Part shown: in pieces, positions 34,259 to 48,482 of the stretch
Layout: each line of letters begins with the position of its first letter
Numbering within the stretch: position 1 is the first letter of the stretch
Source: a virus
IMG/VR virus record: IMGVR_UViG_3300009158_000034
Coordinates: 62,001 to 126,000 of that record
Length of the DNA: 64,000 nucleotides
Strand: one strand, 5' to 3'
Made by a program: the position numbers and the translations under genes
Notes under the pieces: model-generated
What the model was told of the DNA's origin: nothing
Database searches by the model: none
What the model saw: only the letters and a program-made list of their open reading frames with translations

Positions 34259-34266
34259 TATTTATC
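34259..34266 (-). promoter_or_regulatory. GATAAATA box 5 bp before an ATG
   Basis: Matches the late box on the minus strand but leaves no room for a normal leader before the ATG at 34253. Confidence 0.3.
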
Positions 34267-34272
34267 TTAATC

Positions 34273-35826
34273 TCAACTTAGTACGGCAAAGAATGGTAGT
34301 GGAGCAATGAATTCCTCGTGGTCCTTAACATAACTGTCTAATTCAAAGTGATATGAACCTAATTCCTGTATCATTCTGACAGATAATAAGCTGGCCATAA
34401 TCAAGTCGTCCGTATCCCCAACTTTAGCAGCATAACTACCCGCATGTGCTACAAACGCTTTTAATTCGCTGATAAGACTACGACTATTTACGGTTAGTTT
34501 CTTGCTTTCAAGCAATGTCTTAAACTTAGCGCAAGCAGTTAATTTGCTCTTATTTGTTGTATTGAAACCTTTACGCTTCTTTCCAGGTTCACTGATAAAA
34601 ATTCCTGGAATATTATTCTCTCCATATTCGTTTAATGATACCAATGCTGCTTCGCCAATACTATTGTTCTCTACACTATAATAGACATTGTTTGGTTCAT
34701 TTGTACATTCAACAATATACTTGTTTATCTGAGCCATTAGTTTAATCTGTGTTGGGATATCAGTTTTATTGTGCTTCCATTCACCAACTTGTGTAACTGT
34801 ATTTGCCTCATATATTTGTATAGCAGCTGGGTCATTGCCTGTGCCAATACTAGGGTCTAATGCTACTGTATAGATATTGCCTTTGACTGGTTTCTGATAC
34901 CAACGAACTTGCCCCATTCTACTTACTGGTTCTATACCCTGTAAATCAAGCAATGTGTTTGGATTAATAAGTGTTTCATCTGCAATAATGAATTCACAAC
35001 CAATTTCACGACGGAATCTATCTTCACCTAATTGTGCTTTCATTTCATCAGCCCACTTTTGGTCTCTGCCAGGTTGTTCTTGCCAGTCTGCTCTATATGC
35101 TTTGAATCCGTTGATACCTAGTTCTGTTGTGTTACCAAATTCATCTTCAGTTTTGTTAGCACCTTTCCAGATGAAAGCAAATTGATCCTCATCACTATTT
35201 GGGGTACTTGTGATAATTGCTTTACCACCAGTACTTAATGTTGGTGTAATGGCTGTCCAGAATTCTTTAGCGATACTTGGTCTAACGAACGCAAACTCGT
35301 CTAGGTATAACAATGTAATAGACATACCACGACCTGTATTTTCAGTAGTAGTTGCAGAAACAATACGACTACCATTTTCAAAGTCTAATGAGCCTTTGTT
35401 ATAAGTTGTTACACCTGCTTTGATATAGTCTGGGCAGTTTTCATATGCATAACGAACACGCTGCATAATTTCTTGTGCGCCTGTGTATTTGTGTGCTGCT
35501 ATAAGAATAGTACTGTCTGGTACAAACATAGCATACCAAAGTAAGTACCCAGCTGCACTAGTTGATTTGCCTGATTGTCGAGGCATTAAACTGATACTGT
35601 AGCGATAGTTATGATATGTGTTAATTAATCGTTTCTGATAGTCATAGGGATGATACACCATACTTCCCTTAGTAGGGTGTTGTATCATAAAGAAGTTATC
35701 CATGAAGTATAGATAACCTGTGTCAGGGTCGCAACACTTTATAAAGTCCTGTAATTCCTTATCGTTCTTAAATTTTGTTTTAGTATAAGGATCTTTTACT
35801 AGAGATGCTTGACCTGTTTTATTCAT
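34273..35826 (-). CDS. 17: Terminase large subunit, gp17-like
   Basis: 517 residues. Walker A (MPRQSGKS) at 81-88 and Walker B (LLYLDEF) near 172-178 form the packaging ATPase. The C-terminal part has the nuclease start (VALDPSIGTGNDP) of the RNase H-like cutter. gp17 pumps DNA into the prohead and cuts concatemers. T4 gp17 is 610 residues, so this is somewhat short but intact. Confidence 0.95.
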   Translation of the reverse strand: MNKTGQASLVKDPYTKTKFKNDKELQDFIKCCDPDTGYLYFMDNFFMIQHPTKGSMVYHPYDYQKRLINTYHNYRYSISLMPRQSGKSTSAAGYLLWYAMFVPDSTILIAAHKYTGAQEIMQRVRYAYENCPDYIKAGVTTYNKGSLDFENGSRIVSATTTENTGRGMSITLLYLDEFAFVRPSIAKEFWTAITPTLSTGGKAIITSTPNSDEDQFAFIWKGANKTEDEFGNTTELGINGFKAYRADWQEQPGRDQKWADEMKAQLGEDRFRREIGCEFIIADETLINPNTLLDLQGIEPVSRMGQVRWYQKPVKGNIYTVALDPSIGTGNDPAAIQIYEANTVTQVGEWKHNKTDIPTQIKLMAQINKYIVECTNEPNNVYYSVENNSIGEAALVSLNEYGENNIPGIFISEPGKKRKGFNTTNKSKLTACAKFKTLLESKKLTVNSRSLISELKAFVAHAGSYAAKVGDTDDLIMASLLSVRMIQELGSYHFELDSYVKDHEEFIAPLPFFAVLS

Positions 35827-35831
35827 AACTT

Positions 35832-35839
35832 TATTTATG
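35832..35839 (-). promoter_or_regulatory. CATAAATA box 5 bp before the terminase ATG
   Basis: Late-box match on the minus strand with the same 5-bp gap to the ATG as for the gene at 34253. No ribosome binding site is evident. Confidence 0.3.
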
Positions 35840-35870
35840 TGGATAACTACCCAATTATATAATTAGGTAA

Positions 35871-40637
<4,767 letters not shown>

Positions 40638-40652
40638 CTATCTATTTAACTG

Positions 40653-42371
40653 TTAAAGAGTAATGTAACCCCAATTTACTACTTGTGATGTTCCGCTATT
40701 GTTTGTAATACCAAATGTAAACACATTAGCAGTTGTAGTACTAACCACAGCATTACTAATATTGTTCACAGTTCCAACAATCTGCGTGGGTATCGCTGTA
40801 AGTACTAATGCATTACCTGCTGCATAATACCAACCATAACTACTACCTACTACCGGAACATTGGTATTTGTAACAACCACTGTAGCAGTATATGTAACAA
40901 TACCATTTGGAATATTTCCTCTAACCCATAATGAGTAAGTACCGTTTATAGGAACCGTAATACTTACTGTGTTAGTACCTGCTGATAATGTCCAACTACC
41001 AGTTGTTGAGCCTGCACCCACACCAGTAGCACCTGTAATGCCTGTACTACCAGTTGCGCCAGTTGGTCCTGTAGCACCACTAGCGCCAGTTGTACCTACA
41101 CCAGTAGCACCTGTGGCGCCCGGGCCAGTAGCACCGGTCGAACCATTGTATCCAGTAGCACCAGTTGCGCCTGTACTTCCTACTCCTTGTACTCCTGCGA
41201 TACTAGTATCAAGCCACAATATATTATGATCGACAGGAGCAGTAGATTGAGCAATTAAACCTTGCTCACCTGTTGCACCTGTGCTACCTAAACCAGTTGC
41301 TCCAATGGCACCTGTTGCACCTGTGCTACCTAAACCAGTTGCGCCCGTAGCGCCTGTTGTACCTATATAACCAGTTGCGCCAGTAGCACCTGTTGTGCCT
41401 ATATAACCAGTTGCGCCAGTAGCACCTGTTGTGCCTACAAAACCGGTTGCTCCTGTTGCACCTGTACTACCAATATAACCCGTAGCACCCGTTGCTCCAG
41501 TTGTACCTACAACGCCGGTGGCGCCAGTAGTGCCTGTGGCGCCAGTGGTACCAATCTCGCCTGTTGCACCTGTTGCGCCTATCCCAGTAGCGCCAGTGGA
41601 GCCTTCATTGCCTATATTACCAGTAGCACCTGTTGCACCATTGTAGCCGGTAGCACCAGTAGACCCAGCCCCGGCTGGTCCGGTTGCACCTGTTGATCCT
41701 GTACCAGATGGTCCGGTTGCTCCTGTACTACCTATTGCACCTGTTGCACCAGTAGAACCACCAGCTCCCCCACCGCCACCAGCGAAAGGGGTGCCATTAG
41801 CATAGAAATAGTTGTCAGTATAAATTGCGTTTGGTACTACATTGCCACTTGCATTTAAATTTATCGTATCAACATTGCCATATATCAATGCATATGATGC
41901 TGAAAAATTTGTAGTGTTAAGTGCAGCATTTGCTTGATCCCAAGTTAAACTAGGACTACCATCAAAGTTACCTGTATTGTTAAATTGAATCTGTCCATTG
42001 CCACCGCCTACTTCGCCGTTACCGGATCCACCACCTGTAACCCAAGTAAGATTACCGGCTCCATCTGTTACTAAATATTGACCGCTATTGCCACCGGTGA
42101 CTTTGAATGTACCTATACTTAAAGTACCAACTCGTGTGATATTGGGTTGTGCTGCATTTACTACAGAATATGCTAAATTAGCTAATGCTGCCGGTGCAAA
42201 ATTTGCACCTCCTGCACCGGATAATATTAAATTTCCTGCAACTTGCATGTTAGCTTTTTGTGTTACAGGGTCTCCGGACATGTTAACAACCGGAAATAAC
42301 GAATTAGCCGCTATATTGCTACCTATATTAGGTAACTCTGTTATTTTAATTGTTAAATTAGACGTAGCCAT
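40653..42371 (-). CDS. Second collagen-like tail fibre
   Basis: 572 residues from the ATG at 42371 (AAGGATATTTA before it; the frame is open to 42401). N-terminal [19 protein letters not shown] is a fibre adaptor type. Collagen-like GATGATG tract about 200-455, interrupted by [10 protein letters not shown], a small insertion familiar from phage fibres. C-terminal ~110 residues form a beta domain. A late box lies 20 bp upstream. Confidence 0.8.
   Translation of the reverse strand: MATSNLTIKITELPNIGSNIAANSLFPVVNMSGDPVTQKANMQVAGNLILSGAGGANFAPAALANLAYSVVNAAQPNITRVGTLSIGTFKVTGGNSGQYLVTDGAGNLTWVTGGGSGNGEVGGGNGQIQFNNTGNFDGSPSLTWDQANAALNTTNFSASYALIYGNVDTINLNASGNVVPNAIYTDNYFYANGTPFAGGGGGAGGSTGATGAIGSTGATGPSGTGSTGATGPAGAGSTGATGYNGATGATGNIGNEGSTGATGIGATGATGEIGTTGATGTTGATGVVGTTGATGATGYIGSTGATGATGFVGTTGATGATGYIGTTGATGATGYIGTTGATGATGLGSTGATGAIGATGLGSTGATGEQGLIAQSTAPVDHNILWLDTSIAGVQGVGSTGATGATGYNGSTGATGPGATGATGVGTTGASGATGPTGATGSTGITGATGVGAGSTTGSWTLSAGTNTVSITVPINGTYSLWVRGNIPNGIVTYTATVVVTNTNVPVVGSSYGWYYAAGNALVLTAIPTQIVGTVNNISNAVVSTTTANVFTFGITNNSGTSQVVNWGYITL
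41005..41760 (-). repeat. Tandem DNA repeats encoding collagen-like units (second fibre)
   Basis: Degenerate units encoding [12 protein letters not shown] and variants recur over about 750 bp inside the 572-residue fibre gene, similar to the tract near 40 kb. Confidence 0.8.
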
Positions 42372-42391
42372 TAAATATCCTTTTATTCTTG

Positions 42392-42399
42392 TATTTATC
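42392..42399 (-). promoter_or_regulatory. Late promoter -10 box (GATAAATA)
   Basis: NATAAATA on the minus strand, 20 bp before the ATG of the second fibre. Confidence 0.6.
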
Positions 42400-42413
42400 A
42401 ACAGTGGACATGG

Positions 42414-42437
42414 AAAGACCGAGCATGCTCGGTCTTT
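42414..42437 (-). terminator. Perfect 24-bp palindrome, probable terminator
   Basis: AAAGACCGAGCA and its complement form a perfect inverted repeat just after the methyltransferase stop. The T-run on the minus strand is three bases, so it may terminate only partly. Confidence 0.6.
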
Positions 42438-42453
42438 GATAGGTTAAATACAA

Positions 42454-43155
42454 TTATTTGATATCTAGAGGTCTTTGCTTAGTAGCAACGATACAGTAAA
42501 AATGTTCTTTTGCTTTTTTCTTTTCACCTTCTGGATCTGCATCATTCGGAAATTCAATATCAAATTCAAAGTTTTGAAACAAGTCAATGTTGAATCCAGT
42601 GCGTGTAATCAATGCTGCTAGTTGATTCTTACCTAAAATACTATAGTGATTTAGGTTAAATTCATGCTGTCTTTCAGTATCTGGGGCAGGAACTTCAATG
42701 TAAATCTTGCCAAACTGTTTAAGAATACGATTATATTCCATTAAGCTAAAGATAGGGTATGGACTATGTTCCAATGCATGACGCAAAAAGATAAAGTCTA
42801 CACTTTCATCATGGTATCCATCTTTTTGTGGGATAAAACTCAAGTCATATTTCTTAATCTTGTGACCTTTATCTTCACAGATTTTAATGTCTCCCGGGCT
42901 TAATGTTACACCAGTTAAATCAGTATAGCCTCTAGATTTCATTTGATCTAAGAAATAGCCTGGGCCACATCCTAAGTCTAAAATCTTGCTATCTTTTTTT
43001 AGATTTAATGGGTCGATATATTGTTCAACCACTGATTTAGTCAATGACGAATGCATTTGACTATCGCCCTCATCATAGATGTGAGCAGTATACAACCATT
43101 CGTTGTAGAATTTTAACTTGATTAAGTCAAGTGTTTGGTTAATATCGATTATCAT
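42454..43155 (-). CDS. SAM-dependent methyltransferase (class I)
   Basis: 233 residues. Motif I (ILDLGCGPG) at 58-66, then a DLTGV strand and a VDFIFLRHALEHSPY segment typical of Methyltransf_11/25-type enzymes. The target could be a small molecule, sugar or protein; the motif set does not say. It lies between fibre genes and putative internal proteins, on its own with a terminator after it. Confidence 0.88.
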   Translation of the reverse strand: MIIDINQTLDLIKLKFYNEWLYTAHIYDEGDSQMHSSLTKSVVEQYIDPLNLKKDSKILDLGCGPGYFLDQMKSRGYTDLTGVTLSPGDIKICEDKGHKIKKYDLSFIPQKDGYHDESVDFIFLRHALEHSPYPIFSLMEYNRILKQFGKIYIEVPAPDTERQHEFNLNHYSILGKNQLAALITRTGFNIDLFQNFEFDIEFPNDADPEGEKKKAKEHFYCIVATKQRPLDIK

Positions 43156-43207
43156 TAAGGTTCCTATAATTTGATATAATTACTTATTCTAGGAATATGA
43201 TGATTGA

Positions 43208-43585
43208 TTATTTTCTTTTGTAACCTTTGAATGGTTTCACAATACTTTGCGTATTGGTATCAGGCAATTCTATACTTTCATCATCTCCATGATTCAAGTC
43301 CACAATATCACTACCCACTGCTTTATATGCTTGCTTGAGCATTTTTGATTCTATATCAGTATATGGATGTGCTGTATTATAACGACCACTCCATGTTTCT
43401 GCATCTATCTCTAATGGAGTAGTTCCATCTGCGCTAGCAACTGCCATCATAATACGATTCAATTCATAAGTACGGTCATACCCACCCGGATCACGAAACT
43501 TATGTAACCCACGCATGGCAAAGGATTGTCTTTTGGTAGGTGTACCGATCGTTCGTTGCTCAGTTAAAAACTCACTTGCTCTCAT
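43208..43585 (-). CDS. Possible capsid internal protein 1 (CTS-like N-terminus)
   Basis: 125 residues. Starts RASEFLTEQ, close to the capsid-targeting peptide of T4 internal proteins (KTYQEFIAE), which the prohead protease cuts after (L/I)-x-E. The rest has PGGYDRTYELNRIMMAVA and ends KPFKGYKRK, like its neighbour. A conserved T4-like phage protein, as I recall. Overlaps the neighbour by 4 bp (ATGA). Confidence 0.65.
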   Translation of the reverse strand: MRASEFLTEQRTIGTPTKRQSFAMRGLHKFRDPGGYDRTYELNRIMMAVASADGTTPLEIDAETWSGRYNTAHPYTDIESKMLKQAYKAVGSDIVDLNHGDDESIELPDTNTQSIVKPFKGYKRK

Positions 43586-43974
43586 TTTGGATAACCTTTA
43601 AATGCTTTAACTGGACTGACCTTAACTACATCAGTTGCTTCTTCACTTTTGTTAGTACTGATTAGTACTTTCTTACCTGGAACACCTGTTTCTTTCATTG
43701 CATAGTCAATATCTTTTTCAATATCACCATCCATATATGAACTTACAATCATATTCTCTCCCCATGGAGTTTCTTTTTCAAAATTATAAGCTGGAATACT
43801 ATCTTGCACTCTTTCTAGTTGCCCACGAGCACCGGCCAATGCTACACCAAACCGATATTGTTTATAGAAATCACTGTTGGGCAATCCTGGAATAGTATAT
43901 GTGCCCGACAATGCTCTAGCAACATCAACTGATAATGCAGCACGATTTTCCGTTATGAATTCTTTTGCTCTCAT
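43582..43974 (-). CDS. Possible capsid internal protein 2 (CTS-like N-terminus)
   Basis: 130 residues. Starts RAKEFITEN and ends VKAFKGYPK, so both ends match the adjacent gene though the middles differ (YRFGVALAGARGQL). The I-T-E tripeptide suits cleavage by the prohead protease. Overlaps the upstream structural gene by 4 bp. Function otherwise unknown. Confidence 0.65.
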   Translation of the reverse strand: MRAKEFITENRAALSVDVARALSGTYTIPGLPNSDFYKQYRFGVALAGARGQLERVQDSIPAYNFEKETPWGENMIVSSYMDGDIEKDIDYAMKETGVPGKKVLISTNKSEEATDVVKVSPVKAFKGYPK

Positions 43975-44510
43975 ACTGTTATTTCGTTTTCCGTCTGTAT
44001 GTTGAAATTGTTTTCAGTATCAATTAAGTCACTAGTTGTTTCTGTTTGTAAATCTAAGCCCGGTACAGGAACACCTGTCCATGTAATCTGTGCTGATATA
44101 AAATGAAACATGGTTGTATTTACTAACGGATTAACTAATATGCGAACATTTGACGCAAAAATATCCATATTATAACCGGTCAACGCATTGCCATTGAAAA
44201 TAGTACTATGTCCACTCCATTTGATATTACTACCATCTGTTAATATAGTAGCAGTTAATGTGATATTTTCACTATCATTACTAGAAACATCATTGGAATT
44301 AATTTGAAAAACACCTTGCGTAAATGATGTAGCAGGTGTTTGAAATATTACTTGATTAGGAATAGCTCCTGTTGAATATGCACTTGAAGTAAAAAATCCT
44401 GTACTGAATAATTGTGTGAAATTGTTGTTAATCTTCTGAAAGGCCGTACGTAACGGATCACCTTCACCGTCGTTAGGTTGAGCACCTACATTAATTATTT
44501 CTTGTGTCAT
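43971..44510 (-). CDS. Fibre/virion structural-type protein
   Basis: 179 residues. INVGAQPNDGEGDPLRTAF and KINNNFTQLF form the N-terminal adaptor motif common in T4-like fibre and spike proteins. The rest is beta-rich and polar. Late box 22 bp upstream. Probably attaches to the baseplate or a larger fibre. Confidence 0.7.
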   Translation of the reverse strand: MTQEIINVGAQPNDGEGDPLRTAFQKINNNFTQLFSTGFFTSSAYSTGAIPNQVIFQTPATSFTQGVFQINSNDVSSNDSENITLTATILTDGSNIKWSGHSTIFNGNALTGYNMDIFASNVRILVNPLVNTTMFHFISAQITWTGVPVPGLDLQTETTSDLIDTENNFNIQTENEITV

Positions 44511-44532
44511 ATCTAAATCCTAAACTATAGTG

Positions 44533-44540
44533 TATTTATC
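44533..44540 (-). promoter_or_regulatory. Late promoter -10 box (GATAAATA)
   Basis: NATAAATA on the minus strand, 22 bp before the ATG at 44510. Confidence 0.6.
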
Positions 44541-44551
44541 ACTATTTTGGA

Positions 44552-44821
44552 TTAGTTAGCTTCATCCCATAACTTCTTCTGAGTCAGGTACCACTCAATC
44601 CAGCTGTCATATTTACTTGCACATTCGTGGTATGTGCCGTAGTTTTTAATGACGGATTTAGTAAAATCTACGATTGTGACGGTATCACCTTCAATAGTTT
44701 CTAGTTGCTTAGGGCAACCTTTTAATAAAGTAGCAGGAGCCTCAGGGAATTTAGGAGTTAATGGAACAGGAGTGCTGCAAGATGTTAGGAAAACAGCGGC
44801 TAGTATAATTAAGTATTTCAT
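44552..44821 (-). CDS. Outer-membrane spanin lipoprotein (Rz1-like)
   Basis: 89 residues with a lipoprotein signal (YLIILAAVFLTSC, lipobox Cys at 15) and a Pro-rich segment after it. Overlaps the inner-membrane partner gene by 4 bp, the usual spanin arrangement. Such pairs fuse inner and outer membranes in the last step of lysis of Gram-negative hosts. Confidence 0.8.
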   Translation of the reverse strand: MKYLIILAAVFLTSCSTPVPLTPKFPEAPATLLKGCPKQLETIEGDTVTIVDFTKSVIKNYGTYHECASKYDSWIEWYLTQKKLWDEAN

Positions 44822-45279
44822 TTTGTTATTTCGTGTGGTATTGTTGCTGCTTCATTCACAGATTTTAATATAACTTGAGGAATCGCAGGACAGTTCTCAA
44901 TATATTTGATTACCTCGTTGTCTTTGACTACTTCCTTGTCAATATATTTTATAATATCTTGACCTTTTGTTCTGATGTATTCTGTTTTGGTGACTACTTT
45001 TTCTACAATTTTTACATTTTCTTCTTGTGAAACTGCTTCTTTTGTCGCTAGTTTAGCTTCAACCTCTTTGACTTTTAGTTGCCAAGATTCTTCGTTAGCT
45101 AACCCGCCTTCTATATAAAGTCCAAAACTCAATAATAATAAACTGATTATCTGTATGGGTAGTTGATATGTTCTGATGAAGGGGATGAAACCTAGAATAA
45201 ATCCAGCGATAGTTCCTAATATTCCCGCTATTAATATTAGATGAGTTACTAAATCAGGAAGAAAGTGTAGTATGAACAT
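44818..45279 (-). CDS. Inner-membrane spanin (Rz-like)
   Basis: 153 residues. Two hydrophobic segments (about 12-33 and 40-58) are followed by a long charged coiled coil (about 65-125) and a C-terminal ENCPAIPQVILKSVNEAA, which matches the C-terminal box I recall in T4-like i-spanins. Two membrane segments instead of one is unusual. GATAAATA stands 5 bp before the ATG, without a ribosome binding site. Confidence 0.75.
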   Translation of the reverse strand: MFILHFLPDLVTHLILIAGILGTIAGFILGFIPFIRTYQLPIQIISLLLLSFGLYIEGGLANEESWQLKVKEVEAKLATKEAVSQEENVKIVEKVVTKTEYIRTKGQDIIKYIDKEVVKDNEVIKYIENCPAIPQVILKSVNEAATIPHEITK

Positions 45280-45284
45280 GCATA

Positions 45285-45292
45285 TATTTATC
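45285..45292 (-). promoter_or_regulatory. GATAAATA box 5 bp before the spanin ATG
   Basis: Late-box match on the minus strand; spacing to the ATG at 45279 leaves no room for a leader with a binding site. Confidence 0.3.
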
Positions 45293-46247
45293 TATAATAG
45301 TCTGAGTTTTTCAACCAGTTGTAGTAGTTTTGAAAGCCTTCTTCCACATCAGTTTTAGGATTGAATCCAAAGTCTTGTCTAGCTGCATCAATATTCAATG
45401 CTCCGCGACTTGGAAAATCAATATCTTTTGCGCCAACTTCTAAATGACCGCCACCAGCTAATTCTAGTGCCATCTGTGCAGCCTTGAGTAGGGTGACGCT
45501 GTGGCTCTTTGTGATGTTGTATGTCTTGTTCTCTGTATTGTCGCTTAATGCTGCTGCTACAATACCATCAGCCGCATCATCTACATAAGTGAAGTCTAGT
45601 TTTTCATGCTCACCATTGACTTTCAGTACTTTGCCCCGCATTGCTGTGAGTAAGAATTTGCTGATGACACGATCCTCTACATCGAATGGTCCATAAACAG
45701 CACTGGGGCGAATAATAGTATGAACAAGATTAGTACGGCGAGTATAGTCTTTAACAAGCCATTCACCCGCGAGTTTGAGTATACCATATTGTCCTTGTGG
45801 TTTGCATTCATAATCTTCCTTTACATCATCTTTAAAATCACCATATACCATAGACGAACTAATATAGATGAACTTACGAACATCGTAATTGTTACTAGAT
45901 TCTAATAGATTGAGTAATCCTTCGCTCATAGTACGGCTACCTAATGCTGGATTACTATTGACAACTTTCTGTCTAGGAAAGCTAGCCATGTGAATCACGA
46001 TCTCCGGTTCTTCAATTCTAAAAATGTTATCTATTTCTTTAGCGTATGTGATATCTGTCACATACTGAAAACTCGTATCACCAATCTTCTTTTGTCGTTC
46101 AGCCATGAGATAATCAATCTCACTTTGAGGGATGATACCATAGTTAGTCTTGTTATCAATTATTGATACTGTATGTCCTTGATCCTGTAATCGTTTTACT
46201 ACATTGTGACCGATTAGGCCCATACCGCCTGTTACTAATATGTTCAT
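45288..46247 (-). CDS. NAD-dependent epimerase/dehydratase (extended SDR)
   Basis: 319 residues. Rossmann motif GGMGLIG (7-13), Ser at 131-132 in YISSSMVYG, and YGILK (154-158) as the catalytic Tyr/Lys. The family acts on nucleotide-sugars, for example UDP-glucose 4-epimerase. A phage could use it to change host surface sugars or glycosylate its own parts. Overlaps the upstream small gene by 4 bp. Confidence 0.88.
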   Translation of the reverse strand: MNILVTGGMGLIGHNVVKRLQDQGHTVSIIDNKTNYGIIPQSEIDYLMAERQKKIGDTSFQYVTDITYAKEIDNIFRIEEPEIVIHMASFPRQKVVNSNPALGSRTMSEGLLNLLESSNNYDVRKFIYISSSMVYGDFKDDVKEDYECKPQGQYGILKLAGEWLVKDYTRRTNLVHTIIRPSAVYGPFDVEDRVISKFLLTAMRGKVLKVNGEHEKLDFTYVDDAADGIVAAALSDNTENKTYNITKSHSVTLLKAAQMALELAGGGHLEVGAKDIDFPSRGALNIDAARQDFGFNPKTDVEEGFQNYYNWLKNSDYYR

Positions 46248-46489
46248 TGGAATTTTAATTTAAAATAAGTGTGGTCGATAGCTTTGAGTTTTGCTGTTAT
46301 AGTATATACATGCCCATAATTGAATTGATCAGAAGTTCTATTCCACATTGGAACATCTACTGCATTATCCATGACCCATCTACCTGCTTCTGATTGTTGC
46401 CATTCCCATAATGGATGTGCTATATACAAATCGGGATCTTCTACATCTCCCATTTTTATTGTATGTACTACGCACTCTACTATATTCAT
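46244..46489 (-). CDS. Small unknown protein between thyA and the epimerase
   Basis: 81 residues. DPDLYIAHPLWEWQQSEAGRWV is the most distinct stretch; similar phage proteins exist without a name. ATGA overlaps on both sides, so it is translated with thyA and the SDR. Function unknown. Confidence 0.75.
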   Translation of the reverse strand: MNIVECVVHTIKMGDVEDPDLYIAHPLWEWQQSEAGRWVMDNAVDVPMWNRTSDQFNYGHVYTITAKLKAIDHTYFKLKFQ

Positions 46490-47394
46490 ACTGCCATATC
46501 AGCTTTGATAGCAGTATGGCATTTATAATCAACTAACTCAATATCATCCATCGTGAATTCTTCAATAGTTTTTATATCCTTATTGAGTTTCAATACTGGT
46601 AATGGTAATGGATCACGGCTCAACTGCTCTTTAACTTGTTCAACATGATTAGTATAGATATGTGTGTCACCAGTACTGATGACTAATTCACCAACACCTA
46701 ACTCGCATACTTGTGCTATTAAATGAGTGAGTAACGCATAGCTACTAATGTTAAAAGGTAAACCAAGAAACACATCCACACTACGCTGGTACATATGGCA
46801 AGATAATTCTTTATTCTTGTTGACATAGAATTGACATAAGACATGACACGGTGGCAAAGCCATCTGGTCTAACTCACCCGGGTTCCATGCAGTAAGTATG
46901 TGTCTACGACCATTAGGGTCTTTTTGTATACCCTCTATTAGAATTTTTAACTGGTCTACTTCTTTATGATGTATACTACCTTGACGATTGTAATGATTGC
47001 CAAAGTCATCTTTAAAAACTTCAGTTTTATGTGATACAGGAGTAAGCCAATGTCTCCATTGTACTCCATATACACGACCTAAGTCCCCATGGAACTTTGC
47101 TTTATCTTTCCAGTAAGGAGCATAAGCATTTGGTGTCCATATGGTAACTGCCCCTGTTCCACCATGTGTAATTTCTGCTAATCTGCGTTCATCTCCGCTT
47201 CCTTCGATGAACCAAAGTAGTTCTCCTACACACGCTTTCCAAGCAAGTTTTTTAGTAGTGACGGCTGGAAAACCCCTACGCAAATCAAAGCGAAGGTGAT
47301 GTCCAAACATACTAATAGTCCCAGTGCCAGTTCTATCATCTTTTGTTTCTCCATTAGTTAGAATATCTTGTAATAATTCTAAATATTGTTTCAT
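46486..47394 (-). CDS. thyA: Thymidylate synthase ThyA
   Basis: 302 residues, full length. Catalytic C183 (LPPCHVLCQFY), and N215 in GLPFNISSYA, the Asn that marks dUMP-specific enzymes rather than dCMP hydroxymethylases. It makes dTMP from dUMP using methylene-tetrahydrofolate, in support of phage DNA synthesis. ATGA overlaps on both sides. Confidence 0.95.
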   Translation of the reverse strand: MKQYLELLQDILTNGETKDDRTGTGTISMFGHHLRFDLRRGFPAVTTKKLAWKACVGELLWFIEGSGDERRLAEITHGGTGAVTIWTPNAYAPYWKDKAKFHGDLGRVYGVQWRHWLTPVSHKTEVFKDDFGNHYNRQGSIHHKEVDQLKILIEGIQKDPNGRRHILTAWNPGELDQMALPPCHVLCQFYVNKNKELSCHMYQRSVDVFLGLPFNISSYALLTHLIAQVCELGVGELVISTGDTHIYTNHVEQVKEQLSRDPLPLPVLKLNKDIKTIEEFTMDDIELVDYKCHTAIKADMAV

Positions 47395-47687
47395 AGGTTA
47401 CCTAGTATCTTATCTGTTTCTGGTTGGACAGTATCAGCAATACTTTGTACATTAAGTAGAAATTCTACACCAACCACAGAGTCATCTAACTCTTGTAGTT
47501 TTCTACTTACCACTTCTTCTATCTGGTCTGCGTCCAATCCTTGATTTAAAAATTTTTCAATGTTTAATGTTTGTTGTCTCTTACCTTCTAATTTAATTAT
47601 TAATTTCTTAATGAATTGAACGGGTATTTTATTTTTCTCAACATCTTCAAGGATATGTTCCCACTTTTCGATGAATTCTGGGCTCAT
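47391..47687 (-). CDS. Small helical protein next to thyA
   Basis: 98 residues, helical and charged (NKIPVQFIKKLIIKLEGK; GLDADQIEEVVSRKLQELD). Coupled to thyA by ATGA and to the gene above by TAATG. No motif recognised. Confidence 0.7.
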   Translation of the reverse strand: MSPEFIEKWEHILEDVEKNKIPVQFIKKLIIKLEGKRQQTLNIEKFLNQGLDADQIEEVVSRKLQELDDSVVGVEFLLNVQSIADTVQPETDKILGNL

Positions 47688-48415
47688 TATGCACTAACTT
47701 TTGCTCTTGTTTTCTTTACTTTAGGTGCAGGTGTAGCAACTGGTGCTTCAACTACAACTGCTTTCTTACTTGCTCTTGGCTTTTTCTCCATTACAGGAGG
47801 ATCCATCTCTGCTGCTTGTTTCAATAGATCAGCACTTTCAGCCATCAATCCTTTGGCCTCTGCTGCCATTCTAGCTGCTTGTTGACGCAAGTTATTTGCT
47901 ATTGCACTATCACCCAATGCATCATTGCTGCTAGCAACCAATGGTGGTTGTTGAACCTTAGCATCACGGGTTTTGTTTTCACGCTGTCTACGTGCTACCT
48001 CTGCGGGAGTTTGCATTCCTCTGCTTTGGTCAATGTCAGCCATGCGTTTAACAGCATCTTCTCCCTGTTTCATCTCAGTCAAAATTTTATTGAGTTCATT
48101 CAATTTAATTTTAGTCTGTGGATTTGGTGTGACAACGATATTCTCTGTATTAACTTTCTTTAGTAAACCTTCACGGTGTAATACTTGTAGTATTGGCTTA
48201 CCATCTAAACCCAAGGTGCGGTTTAAAGCATCCGACAGCGATTCGCTATGTTGTCCAATATCACTTTCAATACAACGAATCAATGGATCGTGTATATGCT
48301 GATTTAGTGTTTCAGTGTATGTTACCAGACACATGTGAGATTCACCTGGAACCTCACGAAAAATGATAGCAACCTTACGATCACCGTGTTTACCGACATG
48401 TTTTAAAAAACTCAT
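47687..48415 (-). CDS. Conserved unknown protein with Ala/Lys-rich tail
   Basis: 242 residues. The first ~110 are a folded domain (HGDRKVAIIFREVPGESHMCLV), then a helical segment and a basic tail (KKPRASKKAV; KVKKTRAKV) that could bind nucleic acid. I recall the N-terminal domain in many T4-like phages, always unnamed. AAGGAG precedes the ATG. Confidence 0.75.
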   Translation of the reverse strand: MSFLKHVGKHGDRKVAIIFREVPGESHMCLVTYTETLNQHIHDPLIRCIESDIGQHSESLSDALNRTLGLDGKPILQVLHREGLLKKVNTENIVVTPNPQTKIKLNELNKILTEMKQGEDAVKRMADIDQSRGMQTPAEVARRQRENKTRDAKVQQPPLVASSNDALGDSAIANNLRQQAARMAAEAKGLMAESADLLKQAAEMDPPVMEKKPRASKKAVVVEAPVATPAPKVKKTRAKVSA

Positions 48416-48482
48416 AAATTATTCTCCTTGAGTACATAGATATTTAATATCTAATGTATACAAGTAAATATTTTTATGAGTG

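Noticed and set aside
46486-47394. ThyA homologue as a dCMP hydroxymethylase for base modification
   Set aside because: It has Asn (N215) in GLPFNISSYA, the mark of dUMP-specific thymidylate synthase.
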